A DNA stretch of 64,000 bases from Muscardinus avellanarius (Eukaryota > Chordata > Mammalia > Rodentia > Gliridae). The notes beneath the pieces were generated by a model. That model saw only the letters and a list, made by a program, of their open reading frames with translations, was not told where the DNA came from and did no database searches. The stretch's first letter is position 1; each line of letters starts with the position of its first letter. Position numbers and translations under genes: made by a program. Positions 33,230-46,278 of the stretch are shown here, piece after piece. The DNA lies in NCBI GenBank assembly GCA_963383645.1, contig OY726560.1, positions 152,854,546 through 152,918,545 on the forward strand, read 5' to 3'.

Positions 33230-35420
33230 TGAACAATGTCACCTTGGCTGCTTCTGAGCCTTCTTAATGACTTCCAACTTAATTCTGCCTTAGTTTCCCG
33301 ACCCCAAGGCCGTAGCTTGATCTGTCTTCGAAGCAGAGAATCAGACCTCTCTGAACAGCATTCCACAGTTCTGGCTCAGCTACCCCAGTACCCTCGTTCT
33401 CAGAGACCTCTAACCCTATGACCCCTCCGTTCTACAAAATGTTATTCCATTCACTCTATCTTCAGTTCCTTCCTGATTTCAGATACCATTCCCATATTCT
33501 TACCATTTTTTTGTCAAAAGCCTGAAATTCTAGCCCCTTCACTGCCAACGCCCTGACAAGTTCCCAACACTGAAACTACCCAACTGTAGCACGAGGCGGT
33601 GGAGGAAGCACCGTATCTTCGGGACTCCAGTCCTCACAGTCAGCTCTGTCTTACTCTTTTCCGCAGCCAGTTCGACTACCTGCTCAAGCCTTAACCTGCT
33701 CCATCTCCCCTTTCCAGCCACACCAATATCCTCGCCCCCTGGCACTTGGCGCTCCCTGTCCTCTCCTGGCAGACGGAGGGCCATTCTTCTCGCCCGTGCC
33801 CTGGATCCCTTCTCAGAGACCTTCATGTTCCGACTCCCCTCCCTTCTCTACTTTTCATCTTCTCTCCTCGGCTTCTGAAAATGCCCACACCTCCCCTGCT
33901 TCCTCCACCAGGCTCAGATCTGCAGACAGTGTTTCCAAAATCAAATGCCACTGGAAGCCACTATTCCATTTCCACAAACACCAAAACAGATCTCTGCACA
34001 GACTGGCAACAGGTGCCCCTCAGCAGAATCTCACCCTCTACCACCCTCTGCTCTCACGATGCCTTCCTGACCCACACCCTCCCGCCTGCCTTTTCGCTCT
34101 CCAGCCTCTTACTGGGCTCTTCCTCATCTTCTCAATCACTGAGAGCTGGCATTTGTCGGAGTCTTCTCTCTGCTCTTGTCTCATTCGCTCTGAAGACTCC
34201 CAAATTAGGTACCAATGCCTTCCAAATCTGTGTCTCCTTCCAGATCTTCATTAGAGTTCCAGACCGGCACGCCCAGTTGCCTGTCAACCTTCCCCCGGAT
34301 GACACAGAGCACTGTTGTGTCCAGAAGAGAATTGTCGTGCTCCCCCTTTTCTACAGAACCTGCTCCTCCTCCCATGTTTCTCACTTCATAAACTTGGTTG
34401 GGGTCAGAATCTATTCCATTCCCTTGACAAGTCTCTCCCTGTCCTTACACAGTTAACCACCAGCTCTTAGGTAAAGATACCTAAGTATCTTTAGCATCTA
34501 TCCATTCCCTTGTGTGGAATGTTCCCTGAAGAGCTTGTGTGTTAATGTTCAGAGTTGATATATAATGTTCAAAATCAAGTCATGAGAGTTGCAATGAAAT
34601 GGTGGTAACGTAGGTAGGTGGCTTGGCTGGAGGAGGTGGGTCCCTGGGGGTGGCCTTAGGGACTATGTTTGGGTCTGAATTTTCTTGCTTGCTTTTGGCC
34701 TCCATGTGAGAGCACAGCCTTGCTCTCTCCTCTCTCCGCTTTCAAACATCACCATGCCCTGAGCTCAACAGACCTGGCCTGACATGAACTGGACCTCTGA
34801 AATCTCCAAGAACTGTGAGCAAACAAATCTTCCTTCTTCTAAGTTGTAGTCAGTTGTTTTGGATTATAACAGTGAGTCTATTGATTGAAACACTTCACCA
34901 TTTCCCTTCATTACCACCCTACTTCAGACTACCTTCATTTTCCACTTAGATTACTGCATGCAAACCCTCCTAAATACTTTCCTTACCTCTGGTCTTAACT
35001 CCCAGTCATCCTCCACAATGTGAAGTAAGAATAATAAACCTGATGTCCCTCAGTGCTTAGAACCTTTTCATGGCCTTCCGTTACTTTCAGGAGAAATTCC
35101 TAAACTCCCTATCTTGATATGCAAAAAACATTTACTAACCAGCTGCAGCTCTCCTCACTCTAAATTTCAGCAGGGCTCCCTGCCACCAGGACTTTTTTTA
35201 AATATGCTCTCCTCTCTGCCGGAACACTTGTAATACCTTCTCTGTTTAAATCTTAGACCAATTCATCCAAGAAATGTCCCCTGACTTATACCTCATTCAG
35301 ATATGGGTTAGAGCACCTCTTATGTTGACTGACAGCTTCTTCTGTTTTCCCTGATATGATCCTTATCACACATCACTATACTTTCTTGGTAATTTTCTTT
35401 CCACTTTCAAGCTCCATCCT
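33230..35420 (+). other. Pyrimidine-rich old repeat-like region with overlapping ORFs
   Basis: CT-rich plus strand, open in two frames at once (236 and 152 codons around 33746-34456), which reflects composition rather than coding. About 34900-35420 (CTTTTCATGGCCTTCCGTTA, CTCCTCTCTGCCGGAACACT) resembles a widespread old mammalian repeat. A MaLR-like LTR sits inside. The family is not named with confidence. Confidence 0.45.
34520..34895 (+). mobile_element. MaLR-like LTR relic
   Basis: GGAGGAGGTGGGTCCCTGGG, CTGGACCTCTGAAATCTCCA, GTGAGCAAACAAATCTTCCT and TAAGTTGTAGTCAGTTG follow the order of rodent MaLR LTRs. No internal region attached. Confidence 0.55.
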
Positions 35421-35431
35421 CCAGTCATTTT

Positions 35432-35566
35432 CTATTTTTTATTGTTATTCTGAAACAGAGTCTCACTGAGTTGTTGAAGATTTCACTAAGTTGCTGAGGC
35501 TGGCCTTGAACCTGTAATCATCCTGTCTCAAGTACTGGAAGTATAGGCATGCACCACCACATCTGG
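35432..35566 (-). mobile_element. SINE B1 half and linker only
   Basis: TTGTTATTCTGAAACAGAGT through CACCACCACATCTGGC. The ID half is absent. Confidence 0.8.
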
Positions 35567-35699
35567 CATATTTATAAATTCTTCAAATTTATGTTCCTAG
35601 TTCTTGGCTGGTTCCTCTATATCAACTTAAGCTACCTTTATTTTTAACTTGTTTTTAAAGAGCCAAATATTTTCCTCCTGTTTCCTCCTTCCTCTATCT

Positions 35700-36260
35700 A
35701 TCTCCAAACAACAGACAAGTGAACTGACATCAGGCAATGTGCTGAGTCAGTCTCCACCTTGTCTGTGGGAGACGCCTCTTGGGTGCTGCCTCTTGCCCCT
35801 GGGTCTCACCTCTGGCTTGTGCTACAACTGTGCTGTATGGTTTTGTGCAGGTCGGGCAGGGGAAGCCTCTCTTGCCTTCTGACTTCCTGGCAGTGGCTGA
35901 TAGGCATGTAGAGCCTGCCCTGCACTTGTGCTCATCCAAAGTGCAGAGGCGTGAACACCCAAAGGGACAGCCACCGCTAGAGGAGAAGGGAGACCAGCAG
36001 ACAAGGGCGCTTCCTTTGCTCTCCCTCACCACGCAGCCTGTTCTGAGGTGTGCCCAGAAACGTCTCTGAAGGGCTGAAGCTCTGGTCCGTGGGTGGGTAA
36101 CCACACAGTGACACATCTTCCCGATGATGCCCTTTTCTCCCTCCCTGCTTCACTCTCCCCAGTTCCTACTCCTGTCCCTTGACAAGAGTTCCAAATAAAT
36201 TGCCTGAATGCAAGCCTACATACATCTGTGGGTCTGCTTTGGGAAACCAGGCTAAGATCG
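35700..36260 (+). mobile_element. Possible old LTR (ERVL-like)
   Basis: A GC-rich body followed by CCAAATAAATTGCCTGAATG and GGGTCTGCTTTGGGAAACCA, the layout of an LTR with AATAAA near its end. A 128-codon minus-strand ORF overlaps it and is not supported. Confidence 0.4.
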
Positions 36261-36269
36261 TCTCTTTAG

Positions 36270-37880
36270 CACTGAAAGCACTCATAGTAATCCTCTGGTT
36301 TTCTTTTTTTGATAAGGATTAGTAAAGTAGATAACATTAATTCTTTCTCGACTGTTAACAAAGATACAATATCTTTGTTGTCAATATCTTTCCTATTTTC
36401 AAACAGATTTCACTTTATTATCAGTGAACAGTCTACAGACGCATGAACAAGTCAAGCTGGGGGAAAAATTTCTTACAAAAAGAGCAATTTATCCCAGTTT
36501 CCAAATTTATATTAAAAACATTTTCTAGCATCACATAAAAGAATACTCTTATAAGAAAATAAATAGAACTTCTCACACCTTCATATTAAACCTTGCTTAT
36601 TTTTCTGCAAAGACACCGAATACTAACACCCACAAAAGAAAATCAAAACAATATAAAAGTACCTTGCAGAAAAATGCAGAGATTACATTCTTACAGAAGC
36701 TGCATGAATGACTAAAAATACCCTTGGATTATTACGTCTGCCCCTGGGGTCAGTTCTTCCATACCTAGCAGACACTGTATTGGCTATCAAATGATGAGGT
36801 TCCAAAATATAGTAGTAAATATCTTTTTAGAATTTTTTTTTAAGCAGATTCATGTTACTATGAAGCCATAGTTTTCAAATTGTTTAACAAATAGGATGCA
36901 TGAAGATTATTAATGTTTACAAAATTTTAATGTTTTCTGGGTAGTACAAAACTTTTTACTTCCATTACAATATAATATCCTTGTGAAGTAGTTACATGCC
37001 TTCTCAAAAAAGTTGAAAGTACCTTGATGAAACTATTATTAGAATTCTATTATCTTATTATCATCAAGTAATAGTGGCGATCTTATTTTTATATCAATGC
37101 TGTCAAACTGATACATAAAAAGCACACTCCATCTATAAGATGCTTAATGCTTAGAATTAAGACGTCATAGGTTTCCTAACATACAAAAGCAAGTCTTCTA
37201 ACCATTCCACAGCCCTGCTAGGTAGCAGAATACACACACTGGACATCTCTGAAATTCACATGCATCTTGGAGCTGGCGTCTAATTGGCAACACTTTCTTA
37301 GTGGTACATAAAGTAAGAGACTGAAAATTGATGATGTCTTAAATTTGAAAGACTACCATTGTTCAGCCAGCATTTAAAGAGTATGGGCTCTATTTTTATT
37401 CCTTAACTAGCACTTTTTGACAATTTCTATGTTATATAAAAAATGTCAGGTTTTTTGTACAAATAAGTAAAGCAGTACAGTGGGATGCCATATACAGCAG
37501 AACCAGGCAGAGATGCTAGAGACAGGTTCTGAAATAGCACATTTTTGAGTTGCTGAAGTGATACTTAAGTGACTTTTTATTTTTATTATAGGATTAAATA
37601 CAATTTAAAACTGGGTGACTCTAAGAGGAATTGCTATTTTCAAACTTTAAAAGTCTATTCCACAAGGAAAGAGAAATACTTCATTAGTAGCTACATGGAA
37701 ATCTTAAGTCTGAAGCCTGGCTAGGGCTCTAACAACTTTCAGTTGCTGGCTTAGTGTTCATGGCTTACTGAGACTAATTGATAAAAATTTATAAAACAGT
37801 ATGTTTAAAAGCCCATGCAAACTAGGGAAATTCAGTTTCTAATTTTCAGACCAGGAGGCACATTGGCACTGATCATCCCT
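36270..37880. other. Intronic AT-rich DNA, nothing recognised
   Basis: 1.6 kb free of recognisable repeats or exons. Confidence 0.5.
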
Positions 37881-37894
37881 TAGCATGTGGGGAG

Positions 37895-38218
37895 AAGACA
37901 AGGGGGGGTCGTCTGTGGATACCGAAACCTAGGGAAGCTCAAGTCCTTTGTGTACGACAGCACAGTATTCTTCACATGTAACCTACGGACATCTTCCTGT
38001 AGACCTTAGGTCATCTCTAGATTTGGAATACTGAATGCAATGTAAATGCCATATAAATAGTTGATAAACCATACTGTTTAAAAAGAAGTAACGACAAGAA
38101 AAGACAGGTTCTATCTGTGCATGTTCAGTATATATGCAATTTTTTCCCTCTGAACATTTTTTACTCATGGTTAATTGAATCAACAGATATAGAACTATGG
38201 ATATGGAAGGTTGACTAT
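37895..38218 (+). mobile_element. MER2 (Tigger-type) non-autonomous DNA transposon
   Basis: GTCTGTGGATACCGAAACCT, GCTCAAGTCC, TAGGTCATCTCTAGATTTGG, AATGCAATGTAAATGCC, ATAAATAGTTGATAAACCAT and a CAGATATAGAACTATGGATA end are the standard MER2 series in order. Age is mammal-wide and the copy is non-functional. Confidence 0.85.
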
Positions 38219-38662
38219 TAACTAAATTTTGAACAAGAAATTATATGTTTGGAAAGATAGAATTCAAATATCTTCATCTGAATTAAAAATAGATAATAAT
38301 AATATAATACAAGTACATAAGGAGTAAGCTGAAAAATTAGGAGACTGAAACATCCTACAATCAACACATATCATATCCTGATTCAACAACTATAGAGCTG
38401 ATTTTTCAAGATATTTTCTTGTTTTGATGCCTGTTTCCTTTATGATACATAGAGTAACTGATTCTAACTCCAGTTGGCTACACCACAGCATCACCATCTT
38501 TGCTGACAAGAACATGCATACATTAAGTATCCAGCAAGCAACGTTGTTCATTTTGCAACTCTAAGTAGTTCAAAGTCAAATGTAGATTTGAAAACAATTT
38601 GCCCCCCAAAATATTAAAGGATCTATTAAAGGAAAATATTAAAGTTAAATTCTGCGTCTAAA

Positions 38663-38886
38663 GCCGGGCATGGTGGCGCACACTTGTAATCCCAGCATTC
38701 AGGAGGCTGAGACGGGATGACCGCAGTTCGCAGATAGCCTCAGCTATTTAGTGAGGCCCTCCACAACTTAGTGAGACTCTGTTTCAAAATAAAGAATACA
38801 AAATAAGGCAGGGGGTGTAGCTTGAAGGTCCAATGCGCCTGGGTTCCATCCCAGACCCGAAAAAAAAAAAATATATATATATATAT
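38663..38886 (+). mobile_element. B1-dID SINE, OLD class, (AT)n tail
   Basis: GCCGGGCATGGTGGCGCACA through TTCCATCCCAGACCC, poly(A), then (AT)n. TTCTGCGTCTAAA before and TTCTGCATCTAAA after form the duplication. Confidence 0.92.
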
Positions 38887-39052
38887 AATATATATTCTGC
38901 ATCTAAATTATGAGCGAAAATATTGTCCACTTACTCAAAAATTACCACAGTAGAACATTTTTAGGAAATGTGCCTTAGGAAGTTTTGGTAAGCTTGCTTT
39001 CTCATTAGACATTGTTTCTCAGTGATTAACACAACACTAGTGTTAGTGTACC

Positions 39053-39242
39053 TTTTTTTTTTTTTTTGGTGGTGGTACTGGGGATGGAACCCTTCTACCT
39101 CTGGGCTACACTCCCAGACCTATTTTATATTTTTATTTGGAAACAGGGTCTCTTAAGCCAGCGAGCTGGCTTCGAACCTGTGCGATCCTCCTGTCTCCGC
39201 CTCCAAAGCGCGGGGATGACAAGCGTGCACCACGACGCCCAG
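39053..39242 (-). mobile_element. B1-dID SINE, YOUNG class
   Basis: Poly(T), GGTGGTACTGGGGATGGAAC through CACGACGCCCAGC. The duplication TAGTGTACC(T/C)TTTT lies on both sides. The GGGGTTCCTGG segment is altered to GGGGATGGAACC. Confidence 0.93.
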
Positions 39243-39416
39243 CTAGTGTACCCTTTTAATGGACCATATACACAACATTCTAAAAGTGAGCCCAGCTTGG
39301 AGAAATGAACAAGTGAGCCAGGATGAAGCTCGTTCAGAGCCTGGATCTTCTGCAGACAGCTGAGGGAGAGTGGGACTGATCTTTTCTGTGGATATACACT
39401 AAGAAATTACACAAGT

Positions 39417-39418
<2 letters not shown>

Positions 39419-39464
<46 letters not shown>
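39419..39464. repeat. (GT)n microsatellite
   Basis: About 23 units, not attached to a SINE. Confidence 0.95.
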
Positions 39465-39466
<2 letters not shown>

Positions 39467-40113
39467 GAGGAGCCAGGGAATCATGCCAGCAAGAAAGAAT
39501 GAAGAGAAAAAAAGAGAGGCCCCTTTGAAACAACATGAAATAATGCAGATTGTAGCTTCGGGGATTCAAACTAGGGACAAGTTTTATTTTTTATATCAGA
39601 TTTTTGGCATCTGATAGGAAAAGTTAAGGTAGCCTAGAAGTAATCTATCTATCCTGGAAAAATGCATAAAGCACTCAGTCCCAATTTGGTGGTTATTTAT
39701 GGAAAATTTAAATTCAGTAGCTTTACTAATAACATATGACTTAGTAACATGAAAGACAAATTAGAAAATATCTTGCAAACATTGCAAAGAATATATACTA
39801 AAGAACTAAATCTAAACTAATCAATCTGTGGTGGAATGTATATGCTACTATAATTATAAGTGAAAGCAGAAATAAAAATTATTCTAATTAATCCTTTTGA
39901 AATGAACACAAATCATAGGTCAATACTAGAATACATATCAGTTTGTATCCTCTGGGGGGAAACAGCAAATTTTAGTGAAATTTTGCAACAAAATTGGAGA
40001 GCTCAATGATAAACTGTTCATTTATCTTCTAATGATAAAATGAGTAACACAGAGGAAAACACAGGATGGTGCTGGGGAAAAGGCTCAATACAGTTTCTTT
40101 TTCTTTTTCTTTC
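39465..40113. other. Intronic DNA, nothing recognised
   Basis: AT-rich unique sequence. Confidence 0.5.
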
Positions 40114-40308
40114 TCAGTACTAAGGATTGAGCCCTGGGGCTTTCTACCTCTGAGCTACACTCCAGCCCTTTTTCTATTTTGTTCTGAAATAGGGTCTCAC
40201 TAGGTCATTGAATGTCCCACTAAATTGCTGAGGCGGTCTCTAATCTGCTAGCCTCCATTCTTAGCCTCTCAAGTTCTGGAATTACAGGCACCTGCCACCA
40301 CATCCAGT
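40114..40308 (-). mobile_element. B1-dID SINE, OLD class
   Basis: CAGTACTAAGGATTGAGCCC through GCCACCACATCCAG; diverged. Confidence 0.87.
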
Positions 40309-40702
40309 TAAGTTTCATTTTTTACATACATTTGTAACCAAGGATTTCAATACCAATGAGAAATAAAAAACTGCCCAGCATTATGAGCCAAATCAAATAA
40401 TAGTTTATAAGCCTCTAAAGCCAACTCCAAAGTACAGACTACCTTTTCAATGATGCCTTTCTGTAAAATATCTGTATTAGACACTGCCAGTCACTTAGTA
40501 GGGGCATTTATTTGTTGGATGATCAAGGGCTAAGTAGCTCTTACCTTATCAAAAATGTTTTTAACTTATCAAAAGTGAGGTAACTCAAAGTAGTAAGTAA
40601 AAGTGACAAAGCATGTGGCAAAACTCTTATTTTCTAAATATACATATACATATAAACATACATACATACATACATACACAGGAAAAAAAAGACCAGAGGA
40701 GA

Positions 40703-40885
40703 GCCGGGCGTGGTGGTGCAAGCTTGTAATCCTGCTCTTGGGAGGCGGAGACAGGAGGATCGCACAGGTTCCAAGCCAGCCGTGCTGGCTTAAGGGACCC
40801 TGTTTCCAAATAAAAATATAAAAAATAGGTGTCTGGGAGTGTAGCCCGGAGGTATAAGGGTTTCCAGGAACCCCAGTACCACCAA

Positions 40886-40933
<48 letters not shown>
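40703..40933 (+). mobile_element. B1-dID SINE, YOUNG class, with (AC)n tail
   Basis: GCCGGGCGTGGTGGTGCAAG through CAGGAACCCCAGTACCACC, then (AC)23 at 40888-40933 and a few AAAC units. ACCAGAGGAGAG flanks it at about 40692 and 40948. Confidence 0.94.
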
Positions 40934-40938
<5 letters not shown>

Positions 40939-40999
40939 AACAAACCAACCAGAGGAGAGCACAGAAATATTAACAATGGTTACTGCTACATCAGGAGAC

Positions 41000-42286
41000 T
41001 AGCGATCATTCTACTTTTCCTCTCAGTAATGGTTTTATGCATTTCTGAAAATTTCTATTAAATTACTTTAAAAAATAAACTGAGGCACAATAAGTAGAAA
41101 GTAGCTGATATAGAATTTTTAAATATCTATAAATATTAGCTATCAATTTTAAAAAATCGAACAGACTTTAACCTAACATCATTGAGAAGCTCTGGCACTC
41201 CTCAAGAGGTCAAAGTGCAGACCTGAAAAACAAGACTTGCTATGAGCAAAGGGGTTTCTTCAGAATTTCTAAGTTACTTCAGTGTGTCAAGCCCTATGCA
41301 CAGTATCACAAAGTAGTAAACACAAACAGGATTTCATTATTACTCTGATTTCTTAGTTGAGCAAATAAACATACAACCCAAATCTCTCAATGAAATGGGG
41401 ATGGGCACAGAAGGTCAGGGACACGGGGAGGAGGGGTGCAGAGATTTCCAGAAGCTTACAGAAGTTCTGGAGAGGGAGAGAGTGTGATTTTTCTTACATG
41501 GCCACTGATGCTCCTTGGAGCCACACTTTGTCTTAGAGGCCTATGGCAATCAGCAGCACCTCTGGCAGAGAAACTGAATTATAGGACAGTGGGGGAAGGC
41601 ACAGGACTTGGTATAAAAAGCACCATGCTGACAACACAGCTGCCCACATCACGCTCTGTATTTTCTCTGAGTCACAGCTGAATCAAGTAAAACTGGCCCC
41701 ACAGAGGAGAGGAGTTTCACAGTGTGCCATGTCAACTCCAGTGACCGTGTTTCACAGCAGGCTCAATACATTCCAGCATGCAACTGCATTTTAATTTCCT
41801 AAAACCACAGGACCTAAGTCTAATTTCAAATAGTGTCTGCACTGTGATAGTCAGTACTGATAAAACCGTACAGTATTTTCTGAAAGTTCCAAAGGCTCGG
41901 CATATGGAAAGGAATCTTCTTCTTCTTCTTTTTTTTTTTTTTCTTGGAAGCACTATTTTCATAGAAATTTACTGAGTTTTATAAATGATGAAAAATGAAT
42001 ACTAAGAGCTAGAGCTACTGCCATGAAAATGTAACTTACTATACTATAGCAAAAGGACATTCTATATATTTATCACTCACCAGGATATAGTGTGTTCTTA
42101 ACAAAAACAGTCAATATGAGACTGTAATTCTTCTTTGCCATGAAATGTTTATTAGTACTTATTTTAGAAAATAACTTAAAAATCCATTAACATGAATATT
42201 TATTTGCATGTATATTCAGTGCACGGGAATATTCAGTCACTTCAACTTTATAAAACAAGGAATGTTATATAATAAAAATGGCCTTT
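41000..42286. other. Intronic DNA, nothing recognised
   Basis: Unique sequence. (CTT)n at 41911-41930 is a minor simple repeat. Confidence 0.5.
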
Positions 42287-42289
42287 AAA

Positions 42290-42488
42290 CCCATGTGTGG
42301 TGGCACATGCTTGTAATCCCAGCATTTGGGAGGCTGAGAGAGGAGGTTCTGGGTTTGGGATAGCCTCAGCTACTTAGTGAGGCCCTTTGCCACTCAGTGA
42401 GACCCTGTTTCAAAATAAAGAATAAAAAAGTAGAGCTGTGGGTGTAGCTTGGAAGTAGAATGGCCCTGGGTTCCATTCCCAGTACTGC
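42290..42488 (+). mobile_element. B1-dID SINE, OLD class
   Basis: CATGTGTGGTGGCACATGCT through TTCCATTCCCAGTACTGC. AAAAATGGC(C/T)T flanks both sides. Confidence 0.9.
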
Positions 42489-42499
42489 AAAAAATTAAA

Positions 42500-43589
42500 T
42501 TATTAAAAAATGGCTTCTAAAACAGATTATGAAGGAAAAAGAGGTGAAATTGTGTCTTAAGTTCGGAAGTTAGAAACAAACTTAAGAAACTATTCAATTG
42601 GAAGGAACTTAGAAACTTTTATGTGACTGGGAAATAATCCACTGAGTTGCATGGCAGCTTTGCTGAGGAGCCTGACCTGGAGGACTTGCTGCTGTCTCCG
42701 AGGAGCGAGGAGGGTGGGTGAGCACTACTGCCTCCAGCTCTGGGTCTGCCCTCAGAACCCACCAGCACTTTTAATGCTTGCTTTGAACAACTGTGAGCAG
42801 TGAGGTGCACCTTTGCTTAGAATGAAGCAAGCCTATCCTGACTAATAACTGAAGGCATGGCAATGCTAAAGCTCTGGTGAACTATAAACCTGAACACCTG
42901 GCAGGCTGGGCCAACCCAGGGCCCTGGCATGTGCCAGCTGGCTCTTGGCCGCTCTTCACCAGATCCTAATGCCACACCATGCCTAGGAAGTGCCACTCTC
43001 GACTTGAAAGCAAGCTCTTCAAGGAGGTAACTACATTACATCAACCATATTTTTGTGTAGAAAAAAAAAAAAAAACCTGACTTGTGAGAAAAAAATAATG
43101 CACATCTTGGAACTGGAAAAAATTACTGCATCTGTCCCCTTGCTCCCTGTGCCACGTGACCCTCCCACTTACTCCTTCCACCACCACCGGCCTTTGCTGT
43201 CCTTCCTACTTTTTTGGCTCATAAATGGCTAGGAGAAAAACGCCTGTGTTCTTAAGAAGAACGTAGCAGGCTTCTCTGTGGAAGGTTCTGCCAGGGTCTG
43301 AAGCTCAGCACCGTCAGTCTGGGACACATGCATCTCAACACAGTGGGAGCCATCCTGCAGGCAGCAAGCTCAGCTTCCCTGACGAGCTGCAGCAGAGCGC
43401 CCGAGCAGCTGGACGGCTTCTTGAAACTGTGAGTGGTGCTCGGGCTCCGGGGAGGGGCAGAACTACACATTTTTTTCCAGAAAGAAGGTGCAGAGTCAAC
43501 AGTAACTGCAGACAAAAACCTGTGGCATAAGCCATGTGGCATTCTAAACTGTTTCACAACCACCAACTCCAAAATAACGGGCAATTCTT
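42500..43589. other. Intronic DNA, nothing recognised
   Basis: Unique, GC-mixed. The 110-codon minus-strand ORF at 43252-43584 has no recognised relative. Confidence 0.45.
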
Positions 43590-43591
43590 AG

Positions 43592-43618
43592 CGCGCGCGC
43601 GCGCGCGTGTGTGTGTGT
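43592..43618. repeat. (GC)n(GT)n alternating tract
   Basis: About 8 GC units run into (GT)6, forming the tail of the minus-strand SINE that follows. Alternating purine-pyrimidine with GC is the most Z-DNA-prone composition in this window. Confidence 0.9.
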
Positions 43619-43816
43619 TTTTACCGGGGATGGAACCCAGTAGCATTCTACCTCTGAGCTATACCCACATCCCTATTATTTTATTCCTTATTTTGAAACA
43701 GGGTCTCATTGAGTTGCAAAGGGCCTCACTAAGTAGCTGAAGCTCTCCACAATCCATGATCCTCCTGTCTCAACCTCCTAAATGCTGGGATTACAAGCGT
43801 TAGCCACCATCCCCAG
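43619..43816 (-). mobile_element. B1-dID SINE, OLD class
   Basis: TTTTTACCGGGGATGGAACC through GCCACCATCCCCAG. Confidence 0.9.
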
Positions 43817-44864
<1,048 letters not shown>

Positions 44865-44931
44865 TTAGGGACGCTTTCCCACGAGAATGCACCTTGGACT
44901 TGAAACTCTAATAGTGACGCACCACCATCTA

Positions 44932-45115
44932 GGGCTGGGGTGTAGCTCAGAAGCAGAACACCCCTGGGTTCAACCCCCCAGCCCTTTTTTATTTTGAAAC
45001 AGGGTCTAAGTTGCTAAGGGCCTCACAACATTGCTGATGCTATCCTCAAACCTATATTTCTCCTGTCTTGGCATCTCAAGTATTGGGATTACAGACATAT
45101 GCCACCAAGCATAGC
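44932..45115. mobile_element. B1-dID SINE with ID half in opposite orientation
   Basis: 44932-44977 reads as a plus-strand ID half (GGGCTGGGGTGTAGCTCAGA to TGGGTTCAACCCCC). 44978-45115 reads as a minus-strand linker and B1 half, starting CCAGCCCTTTTTTATTTTGA and ending GCCACCAAGCATAGC. In a normal minus copy the ID half would be reversed too. Confidence 0.75.
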
Positions 45116-45481
45116 TACATTTCTTAAATTTGTAGGCTTAGTTAACAATAACATTTATTTCAAGTATTAAAATTCACTCTTATCAACTTACTTTTATAAG
45201 CAATATAAACTAAGTATACAATAAATAGAAGTTTAAAACAGAATAGACAGTTCAGGGAAATATCTGTGATAACTTCCTAAGCTTTCTTAAAAATTTATTT
45301 TAGAAAAATTATTTATACATTTATAATTCAATTATATTCTCCACATCTAAAGCAAAAACTGTATAACACATGCTGAAGAAAAGAAATCATTCACTTTATG
45401 GGCAATGTGACATAATTAACTAAGAATGATGCAAATTATGTATAAGAAAGCATTTAGTGAAAATTTTCAGAAATACCAACA

Positions 45482-45685
45482 TTTTTTTTTTTTTTTTTGG
45501 TGGTACTGGGGTTCCTGGAAGCCCTTCTATCTCTGGACTACACTCCCAGACCTATTTTTACATTTTTTTATTTGGAAACAGGGTCTCCTAAGCCAGCGCG
45601 CGCGCGGCTGGCTTCAAACCTGCGCGATCCTCCTGTCTCTGCCTCCCAAGCGCGGGGATTACAAGCGTGCGACACCACGCCCGGC
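45482..45685 (-). mobile_element. B1-dID SINE, YOUNG class, recent
   Basis: Poly(T), GGTGGTACTGGGGTTCC through CACCACGCCCGGC. A perfect 18-bp duplication, CAGAAATACCAACATTTT, flanks it (about 45467 and 45686), the longest in the window. GCGCGCGCG inside the B1 half is a small expansion. Confidence 0.96.
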
Positions 45686-46055
45686 CAGAAATACCAACAT
45701 TTTATGTCGTGTTCTTTGAGTTTAAATAAAATCCCAAATGTTTTCTCTCTAAATATTAAAATTCAAAATTCATATAGAAGTTAAAATCTAATAGTTTTTC
45801 AAACTTTTTATGTGATCCTATAAACATATATGCAAATATACAGCCAGATTCAAACCCTTTACTATGCAGTGCTTATTGCCCATGTTTATGGTTTACTCTA
45901 CTTTATCTCACTTGTTTAAAACAATGATGCTCCTGAACTACCAAAACTGCTTCCACAAACAGCACACGAGTCACCGTGTGTCATCAAATAGGTCACAGCG
46001 CAGAGTCTGGAAAACACTATCTAGGGCAAGACCCACCACAGAGAATATTGCTGCA

Positions 46056-46218
46056 CCAGGTGTGGTGGCGCACACTTGTAATTCCAGTACTTGGGAGGCT
46101 GAAACAGGAGGATTCGGGTTCACGGCCAGCCTCAGCTACTTAGTGAGACCCTGTTTCAAAATAAAGAATAAAACATGGGGCTAGGGGTACAGCTCAGAGG
46201 TGGAATATTGCCACTGGC
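46056..46218 (+). mobile_element. B1-dID SINE, OLD class
   Basis: ACCAGGTGTGGTGGCGCACA through AGCTCAGAGGTGGAATATTG. The end of the ID half is lost. Confidence 0.88.
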
Positions 46219-46219
46219 T

Positions 46220-46278
46220 CTGCAATGTTCCACACCAGCACAATGTTCCACACCACTGTTCCACACCAGCAAGGCACC
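46220..46278. repeat. Short tandem repeat, unit about 18 bp
   Basis: AATGTTCCACACCAGCAC is repeated about three times with small deletions. Confidence 0.7.

Noticed and set aside
33746..34456. 236-codon plus-strand ORF
   Set aside because: A second frame (152 codons) is open over the same CT-rich stretch. The translation is S/L/P-rich without domains, so this is composition rather than coding.
40569..40976. 135-codon ORF with a long CV repeat
   Set aside because: Translation of an antisense SINE and its (AC)n tail.
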